Source: Hamadaea sp013361475 (GTDB lineage: Bacteria; Actinomycetota; Actinomycetes; Mycobacteriales; Micromonosporaceae). Taken from it: a stretch of DNA of 64,000 nucleotides. Positions 26,547 to 35,057 of the stretch are shown one piece after another. Position 1 is the stretch's first letter. Each line of letters opens with the position of its first letter. Position numbers and translations under genes: made by a program. The notes beneath the pieces were generated by a model. The model was not told the origin of the DNA, did no database searches, and saw nothing but the letters and a program-made list of their open reading frames with translations. The DNA lies in the NCBI RefSeq assembly GCF_040654195.1, contig NZ_JBFAHM010000005.1, forward strand, positions 434,001 through 498,000. The letters run 5' to 3'.

Positions 26547-28343
26547 CTACGGGTTCTGGGTGAGCAGGTGAGCCTTGAAGCCCTCGCCGAACGTCGCGGT
26601 CGCGGTGCCGCTGTAGTCGGTGATGAGCACGTTGCCCGAGCTGCAGCCCCACGGGTTCCACGTCCAGGCGAGGTAGCTGACGCCGTGCGCGTCCGCCCAC
26701 GCCATCACCTGGTCGATGTAGTCGTGGGCGCACGTGTTCTGGCCGATCTCACCCGCGACCACCGGCACCTGCGCCGCGACCGCGCCGATCTGGCTGTCCC
26801 AGCAGGACGTCGTGACACAGGCGTTGAAGTTGTACGAGTGCCAGGAGGCGACGATGTTGCCGGCCGGGTCGGTCGGCTTGTACGCCAGCCACTGGGTCAG
26901 GTCGTTGGTCCAGGTCAGCCCGGCCACCATGATGACGTTGGCGGCGCCGGTGGCGCGGACCGCGTTGACCAGGCTCTGCATGCCCGCGACCTGGTAGGAG
27001 ATGCCGGTGCAGGTGCCGCCGTCGCGCAGGCAGGTCCAGGCGGCGGTGGCGTTGCTCCAATTGTTCGCGGCGTCCGGGTAGGGCTCGTTGAACAGGTCGA
27101 AGACGACCGCGTTGTTGCCCTTGAACATCGTCGCCAGCTGGGTCCAGAAGGTCGGCGCGTACTGGGCGTCCGGCATCGGCTTCTGGCAGGTGGCGTTGAC
27201 GTCCGAGCAGGCCGACGAGGTGCCTGTGTAGGCGCCGTGGTTCCAGTGCATCTCGACGATCGGGGTGATGCCGTTGGCCACCAGGAGATCGGCGTACGCC
27301 TTCACCGCGGCCTGATAGGTCGAGCCGCTCGGCGTGCCGAAGGTGCCCAGCCAGCAGTCCTCGTTCAGCGGAATGCGAACGGCATGGATGTTCCACGCCT
27401 TCATCGCGTCCACGCTCGCCTGGTCCGGAGTGGCGCTGTCCCACATGCCCTTGCCCTGCACGCAGGCGAACTCGGCGCTGGCCCGGTTCACCCCGAGCAG
27501 CCGGTAGGTCGCGCCGCTCGCGGTCACGATCTTGTTCCCGGAGACGTGCAGCGCCGGGGCGGCCGTGTCCGTCGTGCCGGTCACCGTGATCGAGATCGGC
27601 GTCGTGGTGGTGGTCGCCCCGAGGTTGTCCACCGCCCGGGCGCTGACCGAATAGGTCCCGGCCGCCACGTTCGTCCACGAGTACGCGTACGGGGACGTGG
27701 TGTCCGAGCCGATCACCGTGGAGCCGTTGAGGAAGTCGACCCGGACGACCGAGCCGTCCGTGTCGCTCGCCGTCGCGGCGAAGTTCACCGTCGCCGGGGC
27801 GGCGAACGTCTGACCCGCAGTCGGGCTGGTCAAGGTCGCACTCGGTCCCTGGTTTGTGCTCGGGGACGAGGACGACGGACTGGGTGACGTCGTGGCACCG
27901 GTGCAGGCGACACCGTTGAGGGCGAAGTCGGTCGGCTGCGGGAACGGACTCGGCGGCGTCGTGCCGGCGGTCGTGCGGGTCCAGTTCCCTTGCAGGCCGA
28001 CGCTGGCGTTGGTCTGATTGGTGCCGATCGCCCCGTTCCACCCGATGTCGGTCGCGGTGATCGCAGTGGTGCCGGTGAAGGAGGCGTTCCAGCCACTCGT
28101 CCGCGTATGCCCGCTCGGCAGGGTGAAGGTCAGCGTCCAATGCGAGATCGGATCGCCGAGATTGGTGATGGACAGGGTGGTGGTGAACCCGCCCGAGGTC
28201 GACGACGACTGCCAGGCGTTCGTGTTGGTGTACGCGACCGTGCAACCCGCCGCCGCCTGCGCGACGCTGGGCAGCATCACGCCGGCCGCGAGGCTGGTCA
28301 CCGCCGCCGCGGCAGCGGCGACGATGGTGGACCACCGTTTCAT
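26547..28343 (-). CDS. Secreted GH5 cellulase-like glycosidase with CBM2 and Ig-like domain
   Basis: This is a 598-residue secreted enzyme. The signal peptide ends near VAQAAAG. An N-terminal CBM2 (about 33-135: CTVAYTNTNAWQSS, SGWNASFTG, GVACTG) should bind cellulose. A Ser/Pro linker and an Ig-like module (about 165-255, SATLTSPTAGQTF) follow. The GH5 barrel is C-terminal, with FNEP (acid/base E420) and VAGEIGQ (nucleophile E532). Beta-1,4-glucan or mannan cutting is likely. The subfamily is not resolved. A perfect TGGGAGCGCTCCCA CebR box overlaps the promoter, so induction by cello-oligosaccharides is expected. Confidence 0.9.
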   Translation of the reverse strand: MKRWSTIVAAAAAAVTSLAAGVMLPSVAQAAAGCTVAYTNTNAWQSSSTSGGFTTTLSITNLGDPISHWTLTFTLPSGHTRTSGWNASFTGTTAITATDIGWNGAIGTNQTNASVGLQGNWTRTTAGTTPPSPFPQPTDFALNGVACTGATTSPSPSSSSPSTNQGPSATLTSPTAGQTFAAPATVNFAATASDTDGSVVRVDFLNGSTVIGSDTTSPYAYSWTNVAAGTYSVSARAVDNLGATTTTTPISITVTGTTDTAAPALHVSGNKIVTASGATYRLLGVNRASAEFACVQGKGMWDSATPDQASVDAMKAWNIHAVRIPLNEDCWLGTFGTPSGSTYQAAVKAYADLLVANGITPIVEMHWNHGAYTGTSSACSDVNATCQKPMPDAQYAPTFWTQLATMFKGNNAVVFDLFNEPYPDAANNWSNATAAWTCLRDGGTCTGISYQVAGMQSLVNAVRATGAANVIMVAGLTWTNDLTQWLAYKPTDPAGNIVASWHSYNFNACVTTSCWDSQIGAVAAQVPVVAGEIGQNTCAHDYIDQVMAWADAHGVSYLAWTWNPWGCSSGNVLITDYSGTATATFGEGFKAHLLTQNP

Positions 28344-28371
28344 GGAGTCACCCCATATCGAAGGACGTATG

Positions 28372-28385
28372 TGGGAGCGCTCCCA
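28372..28385. promoter_or_regulatory. Perfect CebR-type operator
   Basis: TGGGAGCGCTCCCA is exactly the 14-bp palindrome known for CebR, the cello-oligosaccharide repressor of Streptomyces. It starts 28 bp upstream of the GH5 ATG and abuts the -10, a position that blocks initiation. No CebR gene is in the window. Confidence 0.88.
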
Positions 28386-28412
28386 TTATTCCTACGATGA
28401 CGCGCGTGTCAA
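28385..28412 (-). promoter_or_regulatory. Promoter of the GH5 gene
   Basis: On the minus strand, TTGACA (28407-28412) and AATAAT (28385-28390) are 16 bp apart. The CebR box directly follows the -10. Confidence 0.65.
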
Positions 28413-28439
28413 GCGCTCGTTTCAGGGGCCGTGCTTGGG

Positions 28440-28481
28440 CGCTGCCTACCGTGCTTTGGGCGCTGCCTACCGTGCTTTGGG
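28440..28481 (+). repeat. 21-bp tandem repeat flush with palindrome copy 2
   Basis: There are two perfect units (28440-28460 and 28461-28481), each starting CGCTGCCTACC and ending TTTGGG. A partial unit precedes them from 28431. The next CGCTG, at 28482, starts the palindrome. Confidence 0.88.
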
Positions 28482-28542
28482 CGCTGGATCAGGGTTCTCG
28501 GTCGAATCTTGCGTCAAGATTCGACCTGGAACCCTGATCCAG
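28482..28542. repeat. 59-bp palindromic repeat, copy 2
   Basis: The core is at 28484-28542, 10 bp past the stop of the LLM oxidoreductase gene. The left arm has the CTCGG variant, while the right arm derives from the CCGGG type with one change. It lies between the LLM gene and the GH5 promoter, so it could insulate them. Confidence 0.92.
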
Positions 28543-28552
28543 CCGCGAAAAA

Positions 28553-29422
28553 TCAGCTGAGGTCGAGGCGCGGAATGACGCGCTCGGCGAGCTCCTCGGT
28601 GAACTCGACCGGGTGCCGGTCAGGCATCACCTGGATCTCGGTCGCGCCGAGCCGGCCGTACTCCGCCGCTTCGGCGACGAACGCGTCCACGTCGGACAGT
28701 GCCGGCCGAGTCATCAGCACGGTCTTGGCGATCGTGTCGTAGTCACGGCCCTCGGCGTCGCAATGCCGCTTGAGCACGTCGAACTTGTGCGCGACCGTGT
28801 CGACGCCCACCCCGAAGATGTTGCAGGCGTCGGCGTACCGGGCGGCCAGGCGCAGCGTCTTCTGCTCGCCACCGCCGCCGATGAGGATCGGCGGATGCGG
28901 TTGCCGCAGCGGCGCCGGTACGCACAGCGTCTCGGCGAGCTGGTAGTGCTTGCCCTCGAAGGGGCCGTTCTCGTCGCTCCAGAACTGGAGGCAGATCCGC
29001 AGGGTCTCCTCCAGCCGCTCGAACCGCTCGGCGACCGGCACCACCGGTACGCCCAGCGCCGCCTGTTCCCGCTCGTACCACGAGGCGCCCAGCCCCAGCC
29101 GGGCGCGACCGCCGGAGAGCACGTCGAGGGTGGTCACGATCTTCGCGAGCACCCCGGGATTGCGGTACATGACGCCGGTGACCAGCAGGCCGAGGGTCAT
29201 GCGCTCGGTGATCGCGGCGAGGTAGCCGAGCGTCGTGTATCCCTCGAGCATCGGCTCCTCGGCCGTGCTGGTCGGCGTCTGCATCTGGAGGTAGTGATCC
29301 ATCACCGTGAACGACGAGAACCCGGTCTCCTCGGCGAGCCTGGCGGTCTGCGCCAGGGTGGGCGCGATCGCCGCCGGTTCGGCCGGCGTCGAGTAGTTCC
29401 AGTAGTGCAGACCAAGCCTCAT
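28553..29422 (-). CDS. LLM-class F420-dependent oxidoreductase
   Basis: This is a 289-residue luciferase-like monooxygenase fold protein, probably using coenzyme F420. The landmarks are MRLGLHYWNYS, FSSFTVMDHYLQ, ERMTLGLLVTGVMYRNPGVLAKIVTTLD, GRARLGLGASWYEREQAALG and PILIGGGGEQKTLRLAARYADACNIF. The ATG at 29420-29422 is preceded by AGGTGA, which is better than the ATG at 29437. The substrate is unknown. Annotation as F420-dependent rests on similarity of these blocks. It is a single gene, ended by palindrome copy 2. Confidence 0.9.
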   Translation of the reverse strand: MRLGLHYWNYSTPAEPAAIAPTLAQTARLAEETGFSSFTVMDHYLQMQTPTSTAEEPMLEGYTTLGYLAAITERMTLGLLVTGVMYRNPGVLAKIVTTLDVLSGGRARLGLGASWYEREQAALGVPVVPVAERFERLEETLRICLQFWSDENGPFEGKHYQLAETLCVPAPLRQPHPPILIGGGGEQKTLRLAARYADACNIFGVGVDTVAHKFDVLKRHCDAEGRDYDTIAKTVLMTRPALSDVDAFVAEAAEYGRLGATEIQVMPDRHPVEFTEELAERVIPRLDLS

Positions 29423-29441
29423 CGTGTCACCTGCCACTTCG

Positions 29442-30284
29442 CTAGTACTGCATCACGCAGTACACGACGGTCGGATGGGTGAACCGGTACCACCGGTTCC
29501 ACTTGTAGTTTTTCGTACAGCGGTCGCCGTTGGACGCACCCGGCACGATGTCGATCACGTGAACAGTGCCTTTCGCTTTGCACTTCGACGCCGCGACCAC
29601 CCAGCCAGACCCCTTGGGGAACTTGTAGCAATAGGTCTCGACCAGGTAGAGCGCCAGGCAGAGCCGGTACCCCTCGACCGTGATGTAGGGCGACTGCGGA
29701 TCGGTGCAGGTGCCTTGCGAGTAGTCGGTCGACAGCACCTTGTAGGTGCCCCGGCTGCCGTTGCAGTTGCCGATTCCGAGGAAGGTGCCCTGCTCGTCGA
29801 CGGAGATGCAGTCGCCGACCTCGACCGGCGACGGCGGCGGGGCGGCCTCGGTCGTCTCGACCACCGTGGGCGGCGAGTAGGAGTCGGACGGGTACGGGTA
29901 GCTGGTCTCATACGGCGAGGTCGACGTGTGGGCCACCGGCTCGCTCTTGTCGCGCAGGAGGAACCAGCCGCCGACGCCGACGCAGCCGCCGATCAGGCAG
30001 AGCGCGAGTACGCCACCGATGATGCCCAGGACCAGGCCGGTCTTCTTCTTGGGGGGCGGTGGCGGGCCGACCGGAGCCCCCGGCGGCACCGGCGGGCCGA
30101 GCGGCGGAACGGGGGAACCCGTGCTGAGCGTGGGATATGCGGCAGTCGGTTCCGTGGCCGGACGGTTCACCGGCGAACCTGGATACGCCGACGACGGAGG
30201 CTGCGGATAGCCGGGCTGATTCCACTCCGGAGGCTGGTTCCACTCCGGATAGCCAGGCTGATTCGGCGGAGGGGGTGTGGTCAC
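29442..30284 (-). CDS. Proline-rich single-pass membrane protein
   Basis: This is a 280-residue protein if started at the GTG at 30282-30284. An ATG at 30311 is an alternative. Residues 1-82 are Pro/Tyr/Gly rich (NQPGYP repeats) and cytoplasmic. Residues 83-110 form one membrane helix. A Thr/Pro/Ser linker then leads to an outer Cys-containing domain (VEVGDCISVD, GNCNGSRGTYKVLS, GTCTDP, LCLALYLVETYCYKF). This layout is common among actinobacterial LppU/SCO3897-like proteins. Function unknown. A GACACT element 6 nt before the GTG would fit a leaderless message. Confidence 0.75.
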   Translation of the reverse strand: MTTPPPPNQPGYPEWNQPPEWNQPGYPQPPSSAYPGSPVNRPATEPTAAYPTLSTGSPVPPLGPPVPPGAPVGPPPPPKKKTGLVLGIIGGVLALCLIGGCVGVGGWFLLRDKSEPVAHTSTSPYETSYPYPSDSYSPPTVVETTEAAPPPSPVEVGDCISVDEQGTFLGIGNCNGSRGTYKVLSTDYSQGTCTDPQSPYITVEGYRLCLALYLVETYCYKFPKGSGWVVAASKCKAKGTVHVIDIVPGASNGDRCTKNYKWNRWYRFTHPTVVYCVMQY

Positions 30285-30327
30285 CCGCCGAGTGTCACAC
30301 AGGTGATCCACAGGTCGCCAACCGCCG

Positions 30328-30361
30328 GAGGGCGGGGCAGCCGTCCGGCCGCCCCGCCCTC
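30328..30361. terminator. Terminator-like hairpin after the vWA gene
   Basis: GAGGGCGGGGC (30328-30338) and GCCCCGCCCTC (30351-30361) form a perfect 11-bp stem with a 12-nt loop, 25 bp past the vWA gene stop on the minus strand. Confidence 0.72.
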
Positions 30362-30386
30362 GTTCATCTATCGGTTACGCGACTGA

Positions 30387-32288
30387 TCACGCGACACACG
30401 GGTTGCCGCTGGGGTGCAGCGCCGTGCCGTGGACGTCGGCCGTCGACTCGGCGAGCACCACGTCGGTCAGGAGCGTGTCGAGGACGACCGCCTGCTGCGT
30501 GACGCTGGTGCCGGTGGTGGTCGTGCCGTTCAGCTTCAGCGACCCGACGACGAGCGGAATCGTCAGCGGAGCGCTGCCCACCGTCACCGTGACACCGTTG
30601 ATCTTCAGCGAGGAGATCGACGACGAACCCGAGTAGGTCGGCACGAGGCCGCTCGGGCCCGCGGTGCAGGTCACCGAGGCGGACGACTGGATGACGCCCA
30701 GCTCGATGGTGACCAGGCCACCCACGGTGATCTTCGTGGACTCGATCTTCGCGGTGGACGCGGCCTTGTCACCGAGCACCGGAACGATGTTCTGGTTGTC
30801 CGGCGACAGGTCCGTCGAGGCGGTGATCACCTTGGCGTCGACGTTCACGAGACCGGAGGTCAGGTTGAGGCTCGCCACCGTGTCGCTGTCGTCGACGCAC
30901 GGGAGGTCGGCCGGGTTGGCCTTGCCCGCCTTGAGACCCGCCAGGTTCAGCGCTGTCGCCGAGCAGGAGAAGACGCCGTTGCGGTCCTGGTCGACGATCG
31001 TGCCGACGCCGGTCGGGTCGATCAGCGCCGCCCCGGTCGGCGCGGACAGCGTCACCGTGAAGGTCTCATTGTTCTCGTCGACGGTGTCGTTGACGATCGG
31101 GACCGTGATCTGCTTGCTGGTCTGGCCGGCGGTGAAGGAGACGACACCGCTGGTGGCGGCGTAGTCGGCCGGAGCGGTCGCGGTGCCGTTGCTGGTGGCG
31201 AAGCTCGCGCTCACGGGGAACGGAGCCGGCGCCGGCAGGGACACCGTGAAGGTGGCGTTCCCGGCGTTCTCGTTGACGGACACGTCGTTGATGCTCAAGC
31301 CGGGCACCACGACCGTCAGGTTCTGCACGTAGCCGCGGCTCGTGCCGTCGATGAGGAAGTCCACCGCGCAGTGGTGCGTGCCGGCCACGGCGTTGGCCGC
31401 GATGTTCACCGTCTCGGTGAAGTGCGCGTCGTCGCCGCTGGTCACGACCTCGCTGCCCGGTGCGAACGACAGGGCCACGGGCGGACCGCAGCCGAACGGC
31501 GTCGGCGTCACGGTGACCTTGATCGCCTGGATGCCGGCGAGGATGGCCTCCGACACCTGGTCCGACGGCACGTTGTTGAGCAGTACGCCGCCGGTCGCGT
31601 TCACGATGTCGGTGAACTGCCCGGTCGCGTCGAGGTTGCCGACGTTCACCGCGACGACCCGGATGTTGGCCGCCTGCAGCGCCGAGATCGTCTGGGCGAG
31701 GGTGTGACCGTTGCTCGGGTCCTGCGACGGCGCGTCACCGAAGATGACGATGATGCGCGTGCCGTCCGGCCGGTAGGTGACCGCTCCGGTCGACAGTTCG
31801 TACAGGGCGTTGAGGTCCGCCTCCGGGAAGTCGCAGCCGCCGCCGGCGCTCCACATGTCGATGCCGGCCTGGACGGCCGCGGCGTCCGAGGTGATCGCCT
31901 GATCCACCTTGAACGGCACGGCGTCGCAGTTGAAGTCCTTGTACTCCGCGACGCCGAACTGTGCGGTCGGCTGGGCCGAACTGATGGTCGAGAGCACGCC
32001 GGCGGCGTTGGTGCGCACGTCGCCGATGGCGGCGCCCATGCTGCCGGTGGTGTCGGCCAGGAACACGATGTCGGGCTTCGGCGGCACCGTCGGCGTGTGG
32101 ACGGTCTTGGCGATGTCCGCCGTCCCGCCGGGCGGCAGGGTCAGCGTGACATTGGCCGGTTCGACTCCCGGATCGCTCGCCGCGGCCGGGGTGGCCGTGA
32201 AGCTGAGGCCGGAGGCGAAGGTCGCCAGCGCCACGAGTGCGATACCCGTACGCAGGCTTCCGGACCGCCGTCGGTCGGTCAGGAACAT
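30387..32288 (-). CDS. Secreted vWA / Calx-beta surface protein
   Basis: This is a 633-residue secreted protein. The signal peptide is at residues 1-37 (ends TPAAAS). A von Willebrand A domain (about 72-265) has the metal site DTTGSMG at 79-85 (D79, T81, S83 as DxSxS), plus conserved GDAPSQDPSNG. An unassigned beta module comes next, then a Calx-beta repeat (about 330-440: INDVSVNENAGNATFTVSL, VNDTVDENNETFTVTLSAP). The C-terminal 190 residues resemble choice-of-anchor P modules (FSCSATALNLAGL). It probably binds a partner at the cell surface in a Mg/Ca-dependent way. AAGGAG 7 nt before the ATG supports the start. Confidence 0.82.
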   Translation of the reverse strand: MFLTDRRRSGSLRTGIALVALATFASGLSFTATPAAASDPGVEPANVTLTLPPGGTADIAKTVHTPTVPPKPDIVFLADTTGSMGAAIGDVRTNAAGVLSTISSAQPTAQFGVAEYKDFNCDAVPFKVDQAITSDAAAVQAGIDMWSAGGGCDFPEADLNALYELSTGAVTYRPDGTRIIVIFGDAPSQDPSNGHTLAQTISALQAANIRVVAVNVGNLDATGQFTDIVNATGGVLLNNVPSDQVSEAILAGIQAIKVTVTPTPFGCGPPVALSFAPGSEVVTSGDDAHFTETVNIAANAVAGTHHCAVDFLIDGTSRGYVQNLTVVVPGLSINDVSVNENAGNATFTVSLPAPAPFPVSASFATSNGTATAPADYAATSGVVSFTAGQTSKQITVPIVNDTVDENNETFTVTLSAPTGAALIDPTGVGTIVDQDRNGVFSCSATALNLAGLKAGKANPADLPCVDDSDTVASLNLTSGLVNVDAKVITASTDLSPDNQNIVPVLGDKAASTAKIESTKITVGGLVTIELGVIQSSASVTCTAGPSGLVPTYSGSSSISSLKINGVTVTVGSAPLTIPLVVGSLKLNGTTTTGTSVTQQAVVLDTLLTDVVLAESTADVHGTALHPSGNPCVA

Positions 32289-32619
32289 GGTCGCTCCTTT
32301 CGCGGGCAGCCGTCATCGGCATCGCTTTCCGAGTCGTCGAGACGATCCCGATGCGACGGCCAGTGGGGTTGGATGACCACAGTCAAGTAAATGAATTAGG
32401 TGCCATCAACTCTTGACTATCCCCCCTGGCTGTGCCGGATGATCTCCGTACGCTCACGGACCGTCCCCAGTGGAGCGGATTGGTGGGTGAAAGGGTGGCC
32501 GAACGGCCGATCCGACGGGAGTGGTCTTCGGCGGATTTCGAGTCGTCACGTGAGAATCACACGCGATTCACGTTGCTCTGTCGGTACTCCGACACAGCAA
32601 CGTCCACAGTGGTGGTGAC
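32289..32619. other. 331-bp stretch without a convincing gene
   Basis: This is the longest gene-free stretch. It holds the upstream region of the vWA gene, with an unusually AT-rich patch at 32380-32418 (CAAGTAAATGAATTAGG) that probably contains its promoter, although I could not fix a -35/-10 pair. The other end holds a strong hairpin (32571-32602). Short open frames here (for example 32432-32623) have no ribosome site and unremarkable composition. Confidence 0.6.
32571..32602. terminator. Terminator-like hairpin after the small exported protein gene
   Basis: A 14-bp stem (CGTTGCTCTGTCGG with CCGACACAGCAACG, one mismatch) closes a 4-nt TACT loop. It is 17 bp past the stop at 32620 on the minus strand. 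Confidence 0.7.
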
Positions 32620-33105
32620 TTAATGGTCCGTGACGATTCCTTCGGCGTTTACGCCCGAATCGGCGGCCACCCGGAGCCGGTATGTGGTACCGGCGTGCAA
32701 TCCGGTCCAGCACCAGACGTGCCACCCGCCGTCGCCCGGCCAGGCCGCCTCGATCGGGTCGTATCCGGCGCCCTCGACGGCGACGGTCGCCGGTCCCGAC
32801 GTGCTGAGCAGCGCGCAGGCCTGGCCCGTGGCGGTCACGAAAGCGACCGCGTCGGCGGCGTACGCGACGGGCAGCGCCCGCACATCGGTGGTGGTTCCGG
32901 TGTCGATCGAACGGTTCAGCGGCTCGACGGCGGTCAGGGCGACAGCGGTGGACCGACCGGCGGCTCGCGCCGTTCGATCCGCGTCCGCGGCGGTCGCCGC
33001 CCGATTTCCGGCCTGCTCGGCGGTGGCCCGCGCGGTGACGGCGATCGTCACCACGACCGCCGCCAGCAGCGCAAGACCGATCTTCCTCGCAAACGTGTGC
33101 GTCAC
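32620..33105 (-). CDS. Hypothetical exported or membrane-anchored protein
   Basis: This is a 161-residue protein with a GTG start at 33103-33105 and GGGGAGGA 5 nt upstream. The frame is open further upstream without a ribosome site. One N-terminal helix (about residues 7-26, IGLALLAAVVVTIAVTA) is a signal anchor. An Ala/Thr-rich helical section and a small domain with two Cys (CALLSTSG, WHVWCWTGLHAGTTYRL) follow. No family is recognised. It is 56 bp downstream of ltrA on the same strand and may be co-transcribed. Confidence 0.65.
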   Translation of the reverse strand: MTHTFARKIGLALLAAVVVTIAVTARATAEQAGNRAATAADADRTARAAGRSTAVALTAVEPLNRSIDTGTTTDVRALPVAYAADAVAFVTATGQACALLSTSGPATVAVEGAGYDPIEAAWPGDGGWHVWCWTGLHAGTTYRLRVAADSGVNAEGIVTDH

Positions 33106-33161
33106 CGTTCCTCCCCAGGATCGCGCGCTCACGTCGATCGAACGCGCGTACTAATATCCTT

Positions 33162-34436
33162 TCACGACGGTGACCCCGCGTCAACGCTTCCGGCCGCTCG
33201 GCGGACCTGAGTGATTCGGCGTTCACGCTGCTCAGGGTCTACGACGCGGTAGGAGATATGCCACAGCGCGATCAGCACGAGGGTGGCCGCGACGAGCCAT
33301 CCCGGCAGCCCTTCACCGAGCGCGCCGAGCACCAGGGTGAGCGCGATCGCCGGTACGCCCCAGCCGAAGACCCATCGTGCCGGTACGCCGCCGCGCGCGC
33401 CGGTGATCGTGGCAGTGAGGAAATAGACCGCCATGCCGCCGCAGAGCACCCACCGGTCGGCCGTCGGCAGATGCTCGCCGGGGTGCGCTGCGATCAGGCC
33501 GAGCCCGGCGGAGACCGCGACGATCGCCCCGGTCATGACGAAGTGGGCGGGGAGGGTGAGGCGCAGGGCGACCGTGCGGTCGCCGTAGTTCGCCAGCGAG
33601 CTGGACCCGTACTGCAGGGTCAGGTACCAGATCGCCACGAGCAGGCCGAATCCGGTGATCACCGACAGCCACAGCGCCTGGTCCCACACCGGTACGCCCG
33701 CCGCCGCCGCGACCAGTTGGGCCACCGCCTCGCCGAGCACGATGATGACGAACAGTCCCAGGCGCTCGCCGAGATGCCGGGCGTGCGGCTGGGCCGCCTT
33801 GATGTCGGGCAGCTCCGGTACGCGCATCGGCCGCATCCGGACGTTGCGCGCCATCCGGCGGAGCCAGATGTCGCGCTGCTTCAGTTGTTCGCGCTGCTCG
33901 GCGGCGATCTGCTTGTCCGGGTCGAGGGAGAGGACGAACGAGGTGACGATGTCCAGCACGATGCCGGCGAGCCACAGGTAGTACCGCGAGTCGGCCAGCC
34001 ACAGCGACACGATCCACGGAATGACCCCGTTGCCCTGCCGGGCGGCGGGCCAGTCGGTCGGCACCAGGTTCGATCGCTTCCAGGTCAGCGCGGCCAGGAT
34101 CCGGCACGCCACGTACGCCAGCACGAAGACCCGGTAGTCGTCGCCGTGCCCGTGGACGGCGTGCGGGATGGCCGCCGCCATGACGGCGATGCCGAACATC
34201 GCGATCAGCAACGGCACCTGGTTGACGCGGTCGCCTCGCACGTTCGCGTACAGGCTGAACGAGGTCCAGACGCTCCACATCGCGTAGTAGAGGATCGCGA
34301 AGACGGCGACCTGCTTGAGGCTGAGGTCGTCGTGCAGCAGATGGGCCAGCTGGGCGACGGCCGCCACGATGACGAGATCGAAGAACAGCTCGAGCCATGA
34401 GGCGTGACGATCCTCGGCGGCAGCGGGGTTGGACAT
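33162..34436 (-). CDS. Low temperature requirement protein A (LtrA) family membrane protein
   Basis: This is a 424-residue protein with about ten membrane helices. The family N-terminus is clear: HASWLELFFDLVIVAAVAQLAH. Also typical are HLGERLGLFVIIVLGEAV near 225 and the long row of hydrophobic segments. In Listeria LtrA was linked to growth in the cold. The biochemical role is unknown. It is divergent from a small secreted protein gene, 125 bp apart. Confidence 0.9.
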   Translation of the reverse strand: MSNPAAAEDRHASWLELFFDLVIVAAVAQLAHLLHDDLSLKQVAVFAILYYAMWSVWTSFSLYANVRGDRVNQVPLLIAMFGIAVMAAAIPHAVHGHGDDYRVFVLAYVACRILAALTWKRSNLVPTDWPAARQGNGVIPWIVSLWLADSRYYLWLAGIVLDIVTSFVLSLDPDKQIAAEQREQLKQRDIWLRRMARNVRMRPMRVPELPDIKAAQPHARHLGERLGLFVIIVLGEAVAQLVAAAAGVPVWDQALWLSVITGFGLLVAIWYLTLQYGSSSLANYGDRTVALRLTLPAHFVMTGAIVAVSAGLGLIAAHPGEHLPTADRWVLCGGMAVYFLTATITGARGGVPARWVFGWGVPAIALTLVLGALGEGLPGWLVAATLVLIALWHISYRVVDPEQRERRITQVRRAAGSVDAGSPS

Positions 34437-34561
34437 GATCGGAACTATCTCACCAGCTCATTGTGGCGACCGGGGCGGATCATGTGAAAAGTCTTAACGG
34501 TCAATGCCATCCAGTTCGTGAATCAATTACGGTGACAGCTTCCGAGAGAAGGGAAACCGTT

Positions 34562-34864
34562 ATGGCACAACGGATCCGGCTCGCCCTCGCGGGCGCCGCA
34601 CTCGCCCTCGGGGCGGCGACGCTCACCGCCGCGCCCGCCCACGCGGCGAGCCTGGTGACCTGCGAGACCGAAGGCGGCTACTACGACTGCTACCTGCCCA
34701 GCGGTTACTACGGCCAGGTCTGGTACTACGACGGCGTACACGTCGCCGGGGCGGACAACTACAGCTCCATCGGCGGCTCCTGCGTCGTCGGCACCAAGCA
34801 CAGCGTCCGCGTGACCTTCGACGGCGGCGGCCGGTCGAGCACCTCGTTCACCTGCGCCGCCTGA
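34562..34864 (+). CDS. Small secreted Cys/Tyr-rich protein
   Basis: This is a 100-residue secreted protein from the ATG at 34562 (GAGAAGGGAAA upstream). An earlier ATG-like start at 34463 is unlikely. The signal peptide ends near APAHAA. The mature part is about 70 residues, with four Cys in two CxxxxxxxxC-like spacings (CETEGGYYDC, and C98 with C near 80), and is rich in Tyr and Gly. It resembles small secreted actinomycete proteins of unknown function. It is followed after 29 bp by palindrome copy 3. Confidence 0.75.
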   Translation: MAQRIRLALAGAALALGAATLTAAPAHAASLVTCETEGGYYDCYLPSGYYGQVWYYDGVHVAGADNYSSIGGSCVVGTKHSVRVTFDGGGRSSTSFTCAA

Positions 34865-34893
34865 CCCTGCCCGCCTGAACCCCTCCTCACCGG

Positions 34894-34952
34894 CTGGATC
34901 AGGGTTCTCGGTCGAATCATGACCCAAGATTCGACCGAGAACCCTGATCCAG
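34894..34952. repeat. 59-bp palindromic repeat, copy 3
   Basis: Both arms carry the CTCGG/CCGAG variant, so the pairing is kept although the sequence differs from copies 1 and 5. It lies 29 bp past the stop of the small secreted protein and 21 bp before the -35 of the clan-A glycosidase gene. Confidence 0.92.
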
Positions 34953-34972
34953 CGCCGAACCACACAGCGGCG

Positions 34973-35016
34973 TTGACATCGAAGGAGCGGCATACGACGC
35001 TGTGGGAGCGCTTCCA
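34973..35016 (+). promoter_or_regulatory. Promoter and CebR-like operator of the clan-A glycosidase gene
   Basis: TTGACA (34973-34978) is 17 bp from a weak GACGCT (34996-35001). TGGGAGCGCTTCCA (35003-35016) follows at once and differs from the CebR box at one base. The layout copies that of the GH5 gene. The ATG is 41 bp beyond the box. Confidence 0.62.
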
Positions 35017-35057
35017 CTCCACGGACGCGTACGCCCACAACCAAAGGACGCCCGACG

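Noticed and set aside
32432..32623. 63-codon open frame in the 331-bp gap
   Set aside because: No ribosome site, and it overlaps the hairpin and the end of the opposite gene.
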